64,000 nucleotides of DNA, taken from Bacillus taeanensis. GTDB taxonomy: Bacteria; Bacillota; Bacilli; Bacillales; UBA6769. Positions within the stretch are counted from its first letter, which is position 1. Each line of letters starts with the position of its first letter. Positions 26,609-35,501 of this stretch are shown piece after piece. The DNA lies in NCBI RefSeq assembly GCF_003318295.1, contig NZ_QOCW01000011.1, positions 1 to 64,000 of the forward strand, written 5' to 3'. The position numbers and the translations under genes are program-made. Under the pieces are notes generated by a model. That model was not told the DNA's origin. It saw only the letters and a program-made list of their open reading frames with translations, and did not search any database.

Positions 26609-27652
26609 TTATTTTGAAGCTTCTTCAACAGCATTATATACTTCATCTACAACATCTTTACCGATTTTTTCAGCATATTTATCAATAACTGGTTTTACTA
26701 ATTCCACCATTTTCTCACGCTCTTCTGGAGAAATTTCAGTGTAAGTCATTCCTTCTGCTTGAAGATCTGCAAGATATTGTTCATTTGCTTCACGGTTTAA
26801 CTCACGCTCATATTGACCTGCTTCTACGGCAGCTTCTTTTACAATTTGCTGCTGCTCTTCTGTTAAACCATCATAGAACGATTTGCTCATTAAGAAAACG
26901 AACGGGCTGTAAATGTGATGTGAATTCGATACATGATCTTGTACTTCATAAAATTTTTGTAAATAAATTGTTGCATAAGGATTTTCTTGTCCGTCTACAG
27001 TGCCCTGCTGCATTGCTGTAAATAATTCAGTAAACGCCATTGGTGTCGGGTTTGCACCTAACGCACGGAATGCTTCTAAGTGAAGATCGTTTTCCATTGT
27101 ACGAAGTTTTAATCCTTTGAAATCTTCTACAGTTGCAATTGCACGTTCACTGTTTGTAACATCACGGAAACCATTTTCCCAATAAGATAAACCTACTAAG
27201 TTTTGACTTTCTAACTTTTGAAGGAAACCTTGTCCAACTTCACCATCTAACACTTTATCTGCTACTTCTTCATTCGGGAATAAGAATGGGAAATCAAAAA
27301 CGCTGAACTCAGGAACAAAATTTGCAAGTGGTGCAGTAGATGGAATTGTTACTTCTTGTGTACCTAACTGCAATGCTTCCGTCATTGTACGGTCATCACC
27401 AAGCTGTCCACTGTGATAGGCTTCAACAACAATAGCACCGTTTGTTTTTTCTTCAACAATTTCTTTAAATTTTAATAACCCTTTGAATTGTGGATGCTGA
27501 TCATTTAAACCAATGCCAGCACGAATTGTTTTAACTTCACCTGAACCTCCATTATCGGATCCGCTTTCATTTTGTGCTTCATTACTTCCTCCGCATGCTG
27601 CTAAAACAAATACCATTAATGCAGTCATCATCATTGCGAATAATTTTTTCAT
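26609..27652 (-). CDS. dctP: TRAP solute-binding lipoprotein DctP
   Basis: 347 residues from the chosen start. Signal peptide MKKLFAMMMTALMVFVLAAC with lipobox Cys20, then a DctP-family body: GLNDQHPQFKGLLKFKEIVEEKT, VEAYHSGQLGDDRTMTEALQLGTQE, WENGFRDVTNSERAI, and the carboxylate-binding motif region LKLRTMEN. The start at 27652 is preceded by AAGGGGGAAA and begins the signal peptide; a longer frame is not used. It binds a sugar acid for DctQM. Three cre-like sites and RpiR-type repeats lie upstream. Confidence 0.93.
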   Translation of the reverse strand: MKKLFAMMMTALMVFVLAACGGSNEAQNESGSDNGGSGEVKTIRAGIGLNDQHPQFKGLLKFKEIVEEKTNGAIVVEAYHSGQLGDDRTMTEALQLGTQEVTIPSTAPLANFVPEFSVFDFPFLFPNEEVADKVLDGEVGQGFLQKLESQNLVGLSYWENGFRDVTNSERAIATVEDFKGLKLRTMENDLHLEAFRALGANPTPMAFTELFTAMQQGTVDGQENPYATIYLQKFYEVQDHVSNSHHIYSPFVFLMSKSFYDGLTEEQQQIVKEAAVEAGQYERELNREANEQYLADLQAEGMTYTEISPEEREKMVELVKPVIDKYAEKIGKDVVDEVYNAVEEASK

Positions 27653-27708
27653 CTGTATTTCCCCCTTGAAAATTTTTTCTTTTCTTATAATGAACAGCAC
27701 GTCTATAA

Positions 27709-27722
27709 TTGAAACGCTGTCA
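27709..27722. promoter_or_regulatory. cre-like site 1 of TRAP operon
   Basis: TTGAAACGCTGTCA, 13 of 14 positions of the cre consensus. Confidence 0.6.
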
Positions 27723-27769
27723 TTTATAACTGTAAATCTCGATAACATTCAGTTTTAACATACATCTAC

Positions 27770-27783
27770 AGCAAACGTTTTCA
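27770..27783. promoter_or_regulatory. cre-like site 2 of TRAP operon
   Basis: AGCAAACGTTTTCA, 13 of 14 positions. Confidence 0.6.
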
Positions 27784-27790
27784 TTCATCC

Positions 27791-27812
27791 TAAAAGAAAA
27801 ATTATTTTCATA
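27791..27812. repeat. RpiR-type operator element, copy 1
   Basis: Element with core GAAAAATTATTTTC; 20 of 22 bases match the copy at 27921-27942. A third, looser copy starts at 27981. Confidence 0.55.
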
Positions 27813-27888
27813 CGTTTTGCAGAAATATGTATTTTGTGACTGCTTATCGAAACTATTTTTCTTTTCGCATTTCCCACAAACAAAAGGT

Positions 27889-27902
27889 TTTAATCGCTTT
27901 CA
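27889..27902. promoter_or_regulatory. cre-like site 3 of TRAP operon
   Basis: TTTAATCGCTTTCA, 13 of 14 positions. Confidence 0.5.
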
Positions 27903-27920
27903 TTTATCTCAAATGCTTTC

Positions 27921-27942
27921 TTAAAGAAAAATTATTTACATG
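27921..27942. repeat. RpiR-type operator element, copy 2
   Basis: Core GAAAAATTATTTAC, 130 bases from copy 1; both lie upstream of dctP. Confidence 0.55.
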
Positions 27943-28017
27943 AGTTATTATATATCGAAAAAATTTTTATTTCAATACCTAAAAGAAAAAAATTTCTTTT
28001 TTTATTTTTCAACTACA

Positions 28018-28056
28018 AAAAAAAACAAGAATCCTCAACGAGAATTCTTGCTTTTT
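28018..28056. terminator. gnd terminator
   Basis: CAAGAAT and GAATTCTTG arms at 28026-28050 flanked by A-run and T-run, just after the gnd stop on the minus strand. Confidence 0.8.
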
Positions 28057-28068
28057 CACTCTTTTTAA

Positions 28069-29481
28069 TTAGTTTTCTAACCAGTTTGTATGGAATACGC
28101 CTTCTTTATCAATACGCTGATAAGTATGCGCACCGAAGTAGTCACGCTGTGCTTGCAGTAAGTTCGCAGGAAGAGTTTCCGTACGGTAGCTGTCATAGTA
28201 AGCTAATGCACTTGCAAGACCTGGTACAGGAATACCAAGCTTCACTGCTGTTGCAACAACATCACGCGCTGCATCTTGGTAGCTTTCCACGATTTCTTTG
28301 AAATATGGATCAAGAAGCAGGTTCGTTAAGTTTGCATCACGATCATATGCTTCTTTAATGTTTTGTAGGAAACGCGCACGAATGATACATCCGCCTCTAA
28401 AAATCATTGCAATGTTTCCGTACTCTAAGTTCCAATCATACTCTTCAGAAGCTGCTCTCATTTGTGCAAAACCTTGCGCATAAGAACAAATTTTGCTTAA
28501 GTAAAGAGCTTTACGGATTTTTTCGATAAACTCTTGCTTATCGCCATCAAATGATCCTTGCGGTCCGCTTAATACTTTACTTGCTTTTACACGCTCATCT
28601 TTCATCGCTGAAATGAAACGTGAGAATACAGATTCTGTAATAATTGAAAGCGGCACACCTAAATCAAGCGCACTTTGGCTTGTCCATTTTCCAGTACCTT
28701 TTTGTCCAGCTGTATCTAAAATCACATCAACAAGCGGCTTGCCTGTTTCAGGATCTACTTTTGTAAAGATATCTTTTGTAATTTCGATTAAGTAGCTGTC
28801 AAGCTCGCCTTCGTTCCACTCTTTAAAGATTTCATGAAGTTCCTGCGCGCTTAAACCAAGTACATCTTTTAAAAGGTGATAAGATTCACAAATTAACTGC
28901 ATATCTCCGTACTCGATACCGTTGTGAACCATTTTTACGTAATGTCCAGCGCCGTCTGGACCGATGTATGTGCAGCAGTCGTCGCCCTTTACTTTAGCAG
29001 AAATTGCTTTTAAGATTGGTGCAACAAGATCATATGCTTCTTTTTGTCCGCCAGGCATAATAGAAGGTCCTTTAAGCGCTCCTTCTTCACCACCGGAAAC
29101 ACCTGTTCCAATAAAGTGGATACCAGATTGATCAAGCTCTTTATTTCTTCTTCTTGTATCTTCGAAGAATGTATTACCACCGTCGATTAAAATATCGCCT
29201 GTTTCAAGGTATGGTTTTAATGATTCAATTGTTGCATCCGTTGCAGCACCAGCTTTTACCATTAATAAGATTTTACGCGGCTTTTCTAATGATTGAACAA
29301 ATTCTTCAATTGTTTTTGCGCCAACAAAATTTTTACCAGCTGCCTCATTGTTTAAAAACTCTTCTGTTTTTTCATATGAACGATTAAATACAGCAACTGA
29401 ATAGTCTCTGCTTTCAATGTTTAGTGCAAGGTTTTTCCCCATAACTGCTAAACCAATTACCCCAATTTGTTGTTTAGACAT
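28069..29481 (-). CDS. gnd: 6-phosphogluconate dehydrogenase (decarboxylating)
   Basis: 470 residues. Oxidative decarboxylation of 6-phosphogluconate to ribulose 5-phosphate. Rossmann motif [25 protein letters not shown] at 9-33; substrate motif [19 protein letters not shown] near 128-146; catalytic [15 protein letters not shown] near 183-197; C-terminal [17 protein letters not shown] tail ([13 protein letters not shown]). Divergent from rpiR-gntK with an AT-rich inverted repeat between, so co-regulated with gluconate use (GntZ-like role). SD AAGGGAAGG precedes the ATG. Confidence 0.95.
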   Translation of the reverse strand: MSKQQIGVIGLAVMGKNLALNIESRDYSVAVFNRSYEKTEEFLNNEAAGKNFVGAKTIEEFVQSLEKPRKILLMVKAGAATDATIESLKPYLETGDILIDGGNTFFEDTRRRNKELDQSGIHFIGTGVSGGEEGALKGPSIMPGGQKEAYDLVAPILKAISAKVKGDDCCTYIGPDGAGHYVKMVHNGIEYGDMQLICESYHLLKDVLGLSAQELHEIFKEWNEGELDSYLIEITKDIFTKVDPETGKPLVDVILDTAGQKGTGKWTSQSALDLGVPLSIITESVFSRFISAMKDERVKASKVLSGPQGSFDGDKQEFIEKIRKALYLSKICSYAQGFAQMRAASEEYDWNLEYGNIAMIFRGGCIIRARFLQNIKEAYDRDANLTNLLLDPYFKEIVESYQDAARDVVATAVKLGIPVPGLASALAYYDSYRTETLPANLLQAQRDYFGAHTYQRIDKEGVFHTNWLEN

Positions 29482-29544
29482 TTTGTTCCTTCCCTTCTCA
29501 TGAATGTTTAAAATATTTCTTTCTCATCTCCTATTATAACCTGA

Positions 29545-29581
29545 AATATTTTTTCATCAAACTTTTTTTTGAAAAAATATT
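29545..29581. promoter_or_regulatory. Inverted repeat, RpiR operator candidate
   Basis: AATATTTTTTCA (29545-29556) and TGAAAAAATATT (29570-29581), perfect 12-base arms with a 13-base spacer, between the divergent gnd and rpiR-gntK genes. Probably the operator of the adjacent RpiR protein. Confidence 0.65.
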
Positions 29582-29644
29582 TTTTAATGTGGTAAAATTG
29601 TTTAAACTAGACGTACAATAGTGTTCAAAGAGGTGACTTTCCAT

Positions 29645-30505
29645 ATGAGCAAAACAGATCATATACAACATTGTATCCCACGTATTCGTGCTTCTTATGC
29701 AGCATTTAGTGATAAAGAAAAAAAAATTGCCGACTATATTCTTGAAAATCCAAACCGCATTCTTCATTCAACGATTAGTCAAGTAGCTGAGGATCTGGAA
29801 ATTGCCGATGCGACTGTCTTTCGTTTTTGTAAACGAATTGGCTTTAAAGGATATCAGGCGATGAAAATCGTTTTAGCTTCTGAAATTGTTACACCGATTA
29901 AAGATATTCATGAAACGATTAAAGAACAGGATACAGAAAAAGAAATTGCGGAAAAAATCTTTAAATCAAACATTCGAACGCTTAACGATTCAATTAATAT
30001 TATTGATGAAGAAATGTATACAAAAGCCGTAAATGCAATCGTACAAGCACGAAGAGTTGAGTTTTATGGAAACGGCGGCTCTGGAATTATTGCAATGGAC
30101 GCTCATCATAAGTTTTTACGAGCTGGGGTTACAACAACAGCCTATAACGACTCTCATATGCAGCTCATCTCGTTATCTCAGCTAACAAAAGACGATGTCA
30201 TTTTTGCGATTTCTCACTCTGGTACTAATAAAGATATTTTGGATGTTGTTGATGTGGCAAAAGAGCTTGGTGTGACAACAATAGGTATTACCAACTTAGC
30301 AAAATCACCGCTCAGCCAACGCGTTGATATTCCCCTTTATACAGCATCACAAGAAACAGAATATCGCTCAGAAGCGCTAGCCTCTCGAATTGCCCAGCTT
30401 AGTATTATTGATGCTCTTTATGTCAATGTCATGATTAAACGAAAAGAAGCGGGTCAAGCCGCTCTGCAAAAAGTTCGCAAAGCGATTTCAGTTAAAAAGA
30501 TTTAA
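29645..30505 (+). CDS. RpiR-family regulator of gluconate genes
   Basis: 286 residues, HTH (about 1-80, TISQVAEDLEIADATVFRFCKRIGFKGYQAMKIVLASE) plus SIS domain (about 125-260, GNGGSGIIAMDAHHKFLRAG, ISHSGTNKDILDVV). A paralog of the 19552-20397 protein. Cotranscribed with gluconate kinase (41-base gap) and divergent from gnd, so a 6-phosphogluconate-responsive repressor is likely. ATG at 29645 with AGAGGTG upstream chosen over an upstream GTG in the same frame. Confidence 0.92.
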   Translation: MSKTDHIQHCIPRIRASYAAFSDKEKKIADYILENPNRILHSTISQVAEDLEIADATVFRFCKRIGFKGYQAMKIVLASEIVTPIKDIHETIKEQDTEKEIAEKIFKSNIRTLNDSINIIDEEMYTKAVNAIVQARRVEFYGNGGSGIIAMDAHHKFLRAGVTTTAYNDSHMQLISLSQLTKDDVIFAISHSGTNKDILDVVDVAKELGVTTIGITNLAKSPLSQRVDIPLYTASQETEYRSEALASRIAQLSIIDALYVNVMIKRKEAGQAALQKVRKAISVKKI

Positions 30506-30546
30506 TTTTTACATAAGAAAATGTTTAAATGAAAGGGTTGATCCAT

Positions 30547-32079
30547 ATGAAAAATAAACAGTATGTGATTGGATTAGATATTGGTACGACAAGCGCAAAA
30601 GTCGTCCTTTTTAATTACCTTGGAAACGCTATCAGTGAACATGAAATTGAGTATCCTTTATCACACCCTTCTCCTGGATGGGTTGAACAAAATCCAGACG
30701 AAATTGAACGAGCGGCAGTAAAAGCCATTCATACTGTTGTGCAGCAAAGCCAGATTGAAACTGAGGAAATTGCGGCCGTAGGTATCTCTGCCGCTATGCA
30801 CTCCCTCATTTGTTTAGATAAAAACAATAATCCCTTGTCTCCTTCGATTACATGGGCTGACTGCAGAAGCGTCGAGCAAACCGAACAACTACAGCAGGGA
30901 AAAGGAATTGAAATTTACTTAAAAACAGGAACACCCATTCATCCAATGTCTCCTTTATCTAAATTAATTTGGATGAAGGAAAATCATTATGAGCCCTATT
31001 TAAAGGCAAAGAAGTTTGTTTCAATCAAAGAATATCTTCTGCTGAAATGGTTTGGGATATGCGGGGCAGATTATGGCATCGCATCTGCTTCTGGTTTATT
31101 AAATATGCATACATTAGATTGGGACGAGGAAGCCCTTGAACTCGCAGGCATTTCACGAGAACAGTTATTTCAACCCGTCCCACCAACTGAAACTTATCAA
31201 GAATTAAGAGGGGAAATTGCTCAACAAATGGGTATAAGAAATGATCTTCCATTTGTCATTGGCTCAAGCGATGGACCGCTCGCAAACCTTGGAATCGGCG
31301 CTATCTCTGATGGTGATATCGCTATTACCATTGGTACAAGCGGCGCAATTCGGCAGATGGTCTCAACACCGCAGACAGATCATCATCAAGAAACATTTTG
31401 TTATGCCTTCACAAACGATATGTATGTGATTGGCGGACCAACAAATAATGGCGGTATTGTGTTAAGATGGCTGAAAGAAACACTTGGTGAATTAGAGATG
31501 GTGAAAGCTTTAGAAGATAATCAAGATCCCTATGAACTGCTTACTGCATTAGCCAAAAAAGTAAAACCTGGTTCAGAAGGCCTGCTATTTTTACCATTTT
31601 TAAACGGAGAAAGAGCGCCGCACTGGAATGCAAACGCAAAGGGGAGTTATATCGGTCTTACGCAGTCTCACAAAAAAGAACATCTCCTTCGCGCAGGACT
31701 TGAAGGCGTTATTTTTAACATTTATCAAATTGGTGAAACATTAGAGCGACTTTCAGGAACATCAAATCGGCTCCTTGCAAGCGGTGGATTTGCCCGCTCT
31801 CCTCTTTGGCTGCAAATTTTGGCTGATATATTCGGAAAAGAAGTATATGTTCCGGAAAGTCACCAGAGTTCGGCTTGGGGTGCAGCTTGGACAGCATTAT
31901 ATGCAGTGGGTGAAGTAGACTCTTTTGAAGAGATTAAAAACTTCATTCCAATGAGAAACAGCTTTATCCCGAATGAAAAGAACCATGAGATTTATAAACG
32001 GCTTTATACTGCTTACAAAGAGCTTTACCCTTCATTAAAATCTCATTTTGAAACTCTTTCTAAGCTCCAGAAAAACTAA
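30547..32079 (+). CDS. gntK: Gluconate kinase, FGGY family
   Basis: 510 residues. FGGY carbohydrate kinase: N-terminal phosphate loop IGLDIGTTSAKVVLF at 8-22, SAAMHSLICLD and WADCR near 85-110, ADYGIASASGLLNMHTLDWD typical of gluconokinases, and the FGGY signature region LLRAGLEGVIFNIYQIGETLERL with ASGGFARSPLWLQILADIFG. It makes 6-phosphogluconate, substrate of gnd next door. The ATG at 30547 has AAAGGGTTG upstream; the frame could extend 6 codons further but without a better SD. Confidence 0.93.
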   Translation: MKNKQYVIGLDIGTTSAKVVLFNYLGNAISEHEIEYPLSHPSPGWVEQNPDEIERAAVKAIHTVVQQSQIETEEIAAVGISAAMHSLICLDKNNNPLSPSITWADCRSVEQTEQLQQGKGIEIYLKTGTPIHPMSPLSKLIWMKENHYEPYLKAKKFVSIKEYLLLKWFGICGADYGIASASGLLNMHTLDWDEEALELAGISREQLFQPVPPTETYQELRGEIAQQMGIRNDLPFVIGSSDGPLANLGIGAISDGDIAITIGTSGAIRQMVSTPQTDHHQETFCYAFTNDMYVIGGPTNNGGIVLRWLKETLGELEMVKALEDNQDPYELLTALAKKVKPGSEGLLFLPFLNGERAPHWNANAKGSYIGLTQSHKKEHLLRAGLEGVIFNIYQIGETLERLSGTSNRLLASGGFARSPLWLQILADIFGKEVYVPESHQSSAWGAAWTALYAVGEVDSFEEIKNFIPMRNSFIPNEKNHEIYKRLYTAYKELYPSLKSHFETLSKLQKN

Positions 32080-32080
32080 A

Positions 32081-32117
32081 CATAAAGAGATTGCTGTCTA
32101 TCAGCAATCTCTTTATG
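32081..32117. terminator. Bidirectional terminator gntK / yhfI
   Basis: CATAAAGAGATTGCTG (32081-32096) pairs with CAGCAATCTCTTTATG (32102-32117); overlaps the last codons of the converging gene. Confidence 0.9.
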
Positions 32118-32847
32118 TTTCCCACACCCATCCTTCTTCTGCTAACTGCACCTCACCTGAAAAGCTTCTCTTTGCATCATTAACTAATTCCTTTAATTCA
32201 CCAAAATGAGGTAAATGCGTTAACACAAGATTTTTCACATTACTTGAAGCCGCAATCGCTGCTGCATCTGTACTGTTCATATGTCCCATTTCTGTACCGT
32301 CCATATCTGCATATAAATTGCATTCACAAAGAAATAAATCCGCGTCTTTTGAAAAAGAAATAAAGCTTGCTAAATAAGAGGAATCAGCAGTATAAACAAC
32401 AGTTGAATAGCCATCTGTAATTCGCATCGCATAACAATCAACTGGATGCTTTGTTTTCATAAAAGTAATCGTAAATGGTCCAACTTTTAACGGCTCATCA
32501 GGATTATACGGCACACCTCTTGTGAATGTTTTATAAGTTAATCGTGAAAATTCTAACTGATTAAATGTATGTCCATAAATAGGGAGATTGATTTGTTTTT
32601 TGCCCAAATGATGTTTTACTAATCGGCCATGCTGTAGTGGTCCAATATCTGCAATATGATCAGGATGATAGTGAGAAAGTATAACGGCATCAAGTTCTTC
32701 CACTTCAATATAATTTTGCACTTTCGAAAGCACGGCACTACCACAATCCACTAATAAATTAAATCCTTCATGCTGAAACAAATAGCCAGAACTCGCTCCA
32801 TTTACTTTTGGAAAACCACCCCATTGACCAAGAATTGTTACTTTCAT
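32113..32847 (-). CDS. yhfI: MBL-fold metallo-hydrolase, YhfI-like
   Basis: 244 residues. Metallo-beta-lactamase fold with the motif SHYHPDH (His59, His61, Asp63, His64 from the chosen start), VYTADSSY and CECNLY, and a C-terminal THLPHFGE. Related to B. subtilis YhfI and to RNase Z/phosphodiesterase-like hydrolases; the substrate is unknown. The ATG at 32847 has AAGGAG at 9 bases; the upstream ATG at 32856 abuts the SD and is rejected. Start of the conserved core segment next to the hem genes. Confidence 0.88.
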   Translation of the reverse strand: MKVTILGQWGGFPKVNGASSGYLFQHEGFNLLVDCGSAVLSKVQNYIEVEELDAVILSHYHPDHIADIGPLQHGRLVKHHLGKKQINLPIYGHTFNQLEFSRLTYKTFTRGVPYNPDEPLKVGPFTITFMKTKHPVDCYAMRITDGYSTVVYTADSSYLASFISFSKDADLFLCECNLYADMDGTEMGHMNSTDAAAIAASSNVKNLVLTHLPHFGELKELVNDAKRSFSGEVQLAEEGWVWET

Positions 32848-33090
32848 CCCATTCATCTCCTTTTATTAAAATTGAAAATAGCAAGAAAATTCCCACAAGT
32901 ATGTAATGAAGCTTCAAAAGTTGATAATTGCTAAATTACTACAACTTCTATTATACTAGAATTTGGAATAATATCTTTTTTACTGCATTCAAAGAAAGCA
33001 GGGTAACCAATGTTTATTCACATATTAAGAACAAATAAACCGCAAGAATTTCCTATGTTAGGTAAAGTTTTAAAGTGGGGAGGAGAATTA

Positions 33091-33647
33091 ATGAAGCTCC
33101 AACTTCACGAAAATAATGAAGAGCTCTCATTCGGAGAAGAACTTACCTGTTATTATTTAGACTGGATATTTACTTCTAAAATTATTAAATCATCCCATGG
33201 GTTTCTTTATCTGTTAGTTCTTCCTTCTTCATCCTCAAAACATACATTTGAGCAGTTTTTAAAGCAAGATGGGAAGATTTATCGCAGAGAGCATCCACGT
33301 GTTCATACCAATATAAAAAAGCAATTATGACGGATACGACCCTGCAGGAAAGTGAAAAAGGACAGTCTCACGTGCAAATTTTAGTGCATATTAAAGATGT
33401 TAGTGTGGATGGAGTGGGATTTTCCTCTTAACATGAACTTCGCTTAGAATCTAGCTTTGAAATTAAAAGTTTATCACTTGAACTCCCTTTTAAGGAAAAA
33501 ATTACAATCGCAAACCGCCGAAAGACAGATAATAGTTATGATTACGGCGCTAAAATTAACTATTTAAGTGAAAATGATTACTTTACACTTAAAAAGTATG
33601 TGTTTATTCACCAACTAGAAGATAGTATGCAGCAAACAACAAAATAG
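33091..33647 (+). pseudogene. Broken PilZ-domain (YpfA-like) gene
   Basis: Starts at an ATG with GGGAGGAG 4 bases upstream and reads MKLQLHENNEELSFGEEL, then YRREHPRVHTN, the PilZ Arg motif, before a TGA at 33328. The frame beginning at 33327 continues with HVQILVHIKDVSVDGVGFSS (the PilZ D/NxSxxG region), hits an in-frame TAA at 33429-33431, and goes on to a TAG at 33645 with FKEKITIANRR and YGAKINYLSENDYFTLKKYVF. One frameshift and one nonsense change therefore split a single c-di-GMP-binding PilZ protein of about 185 residues. Sequencing error cannot be excluded for the frameshift alone. Confidence 0.75.
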
Positions 33648-33671
33648 GACATCGAAAGCTTCCGATGTCCT
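33646..33671. terminator. Terminator, PilZ pseudogene / hemolysin III
   Basis: AGGACATCG and CGATGTCCT arms; T-rich tail on the minus strand after the hemolysin III gene. Confidence 0.75.
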
Positions 33672-33701
33672 AAACGTTCTTCATCAGAAATGACAAAACA
33701 G

Positions 33702-34340
33702 TTAGAGCAAATAAAACAATACGGCAAAAAAGTGGCTTGCTGTTCCTCCTAATACAAACAAGTGCCATACTGCATGATGAAACTTAAATCCTCTCCAAAC
33801 ATAGAAAACAGCCCCTACTGTATAAAAAATGCCTCCCATGACTAGTAAAACAACACCATTATGAGGAAGAGTTCCGACAAGCGGTTTCCAAGCAAAAACA
33901 ATTTGCCACCCTAACAGTACATAACCAATGGTAGAAACAAATAAATATTTTTTCACAAAAAAAGATTTAAAAACCGTTCCGGCAATCGCTACACCCCAAA
34001 CAATTCCAAATAACGTCCACCCTAACCATCCTTTAACCGCTAAAAATAAAAAAGGAGTATAAGTACCCGCGATAAAGAAGTAGATGGAAGAATGATCAAG
34101 GATTTCGAAAATATCTTTTGCCCTGCCATGAGGCAGCGCATGGACAAATGTAGAAGAAATATATAAAAGGGCCATTGTTACGCCGAATATTGTAAAGCTA
34201 ACAATATGCCATACACTTCCATTTAAGGAAGAGAAAATAATTAATATTACTAAAGCAGCTATACTTAAAAACGCTCCAATTCCATGTGTAATAGAATTAG
34301 CGATTTCTTCACCTTTAGAAAAAGTATGCGTATTTGCCAT
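33702..34340 (-). CDS. Hemolysin III family membrane protein (YplQ-like)
   Basis: 212 residues, seven hydrophobic segments, PAQR/hemolysin III family. N-terminal FSKGEEIANSITHGIGAFLSIAAL carries the conserved Glu and His; SSTFVHALPHGRAKDIFEILDHSSIYFFIAGTYTPF (about 60-95) and the final HAVWHLFVLGGTASHFFAV give the conserved Ser, Asp and His residues. The physiological role is uncertain, possibly a membrane hydrolase. The ATG at 34340 follows AAAGGAAA; the upstream TTG lacks an SD. Confidence 0.9.
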   Translation of the reverse strand: MANTHTFSKGEEIANSITHGIGAFLSIAALVILIIFSSLNGSVWHIVSFTIFGVTMALLYISSTFVHALPHGRAKDIFEILDHSSIYFFIAGTYTPFLFLAVKGWLGWTLFGIVWGVAIAGTVFKSFFVKKYLFVSTIGYVLLGWQIVFAWKPLVGTLPHNGVVLLVMGGIFYTVGAVFYVWRGFKFHHAVWHLFVLGGTASHFFAVLFYLL

Positions 34341-34464
34341 AAAACCATTTCCTTTCAATATTATCTTCTAAAAAGATAATAATGTTCTAAAAACCAAAAA
34401 GAATCCTGCTTGATTTTCCATTAAGCATACCATAGTTTACATGAGAACACATCCTACTAGCTGT

Positions 34465-35397
34465 TTAATAATTTTTTTGTTTTTTAGGAAACTCATGAGG
34501 TTTAATCAATGCATAAAGCGTTTCTACTACCGATAACTTTAACTCGACCGCCTGCGCAAGCCTTACTGCTCCTCCCTGTAAACCTTCTACTTCTAACTGA
34601 AGTCCCTTTCGAAAATCTTGGTGCATAGAAGAAGTACTGTCAGCAGGCAGTTGATACATTTTCCCTACTGTTTCTTCCACGAAGTTTTCTCCTAAGTCTA
34701 CTTCATAAGCAGAAGAAAGAAGCTTCATTTCTTGAAGGACACTTTGAAGCAGTTCAACGGAAGCTTTTTCTTCCCGAACAGGACCAATTGGAAGACGGCT
34801 TGCTGTGGTGAGACCTGAATATGCTGTAATAAACGCATACTTTCTCCAAATATCTTTCAAAATATCATTACTATACAATGCATTCACATTTGCTTTTTTT
34901 GTTAGTTTATCAAGATCATTACAAATTTTAACTTGTGATTCATGCAGGGTACCAAACACCATATCATGCTGTTGACTTGTATGTATAATATGCCCATTCT
35001 CATCAAGTGTTGTAATAATAAAGCATAAGCCCCCAAGAACAGATTCTTTACCAAATTGTTCTTGAAGTTTTTCATAATGCTCAACACCATTTAATAAAGG
35101 CAAAACTTTTGCTCCCCTATTCACAAGAGACTGTATGTTAGAAATGACTTCTTCTAAATGATAGCCTTTTACCGCTACGAGAACTAAGTCGCAAGAAGAA
35201 ATATCATTACTATCCATAACTGTTTCTATATCTACCAGTGTATAATCGCCGTTTACACTAGTAATGTGAAGTCCATGTTTCTTCAGTTCATGATAACGTC
35301 TTTCACGTACTAAAAATGTAACATGTGCCCCAGCTTCCTGCAGTCTTGCACCAAAATAACCGCCCACTGCGCCTGCTCCAACAACTGTAATATTCAC
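34465..35397 (-). CDS. panE: 2-dehydropantoate 2-reductase family protein
   Basis: 310 residues from the chosen GTG. PanE/ApbA family: NADP-binding GAGAVGGYFGARLQEAG at the N-terminus, VAVKGYHLEE near 70, PLLNGVEHYEKL near 95, and the conserved Lys/Asn/Ser region WRKYAFITAYSGLTTA near 185. Reduces ketopantoate to pantoate in CoA synthesis, or another 2-keto acid, since Bacillaceae often carry two paralogs. The TTG at 35409 abuts AAGGAG and is too close, so the GTG at 35397 is preferred. Confidence 0.82.
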   Translation of the reverse strand: MNITVVGAGAVGGYFGARLQEAGAHVTFLVRERRYHELKKHGLHITSVNGDYTLVDIETVMDSNDISSCDLVLVAVKGYHLEEVISNIQSLVNRGAKVLPLLNGVEHYEKLQEQFGKESVLGGLCFIITTLDENGHIIHTSQQHDMVFGTLHESQVKICNDLDKLTKKANVNALYSNDILKDIWRKYAFITAYSGLTTASRLPIGPVREEKASVELLQSVLQEMKLLSSAYEVDLGENFVEETVGKMYQLPADSTSSMHQDFRKGLQLEVEGLQGGAVRLAQAVELKLSVVETLYALIKPHEFPKKQKNY

Positions 35398-35464
35398 AGC
35401 GTCCCTCAACTCCTTGCAGTTTAGTTAAATTAATTAAGTCGTAAAAATATCTAAATAACAAAGA

Positions 35465-35483
35465 TGCGAGCTATACGCTCGCA
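35465..35483. terminator. hemY terminator
   Basis: TGCGAGC and GCTCGCA arms around CTATA, followed on the minus strand by a T-rich stretch. Confidence 0.75.
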
Positions 35484-35501
35484 CTTTTATTATTCGTTTA
35501 T

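Larger units (their letters stand above)
27653..28068. other. 416-bp regulatory gap before the TRAP operon
   Basis: Contains three cre-like sites and three copies of a TAAAAGAAAAATTATTT-type element (27791, 27921, 27981), plus the gnd terminator. No gene is visible. Confidence 0.75.
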
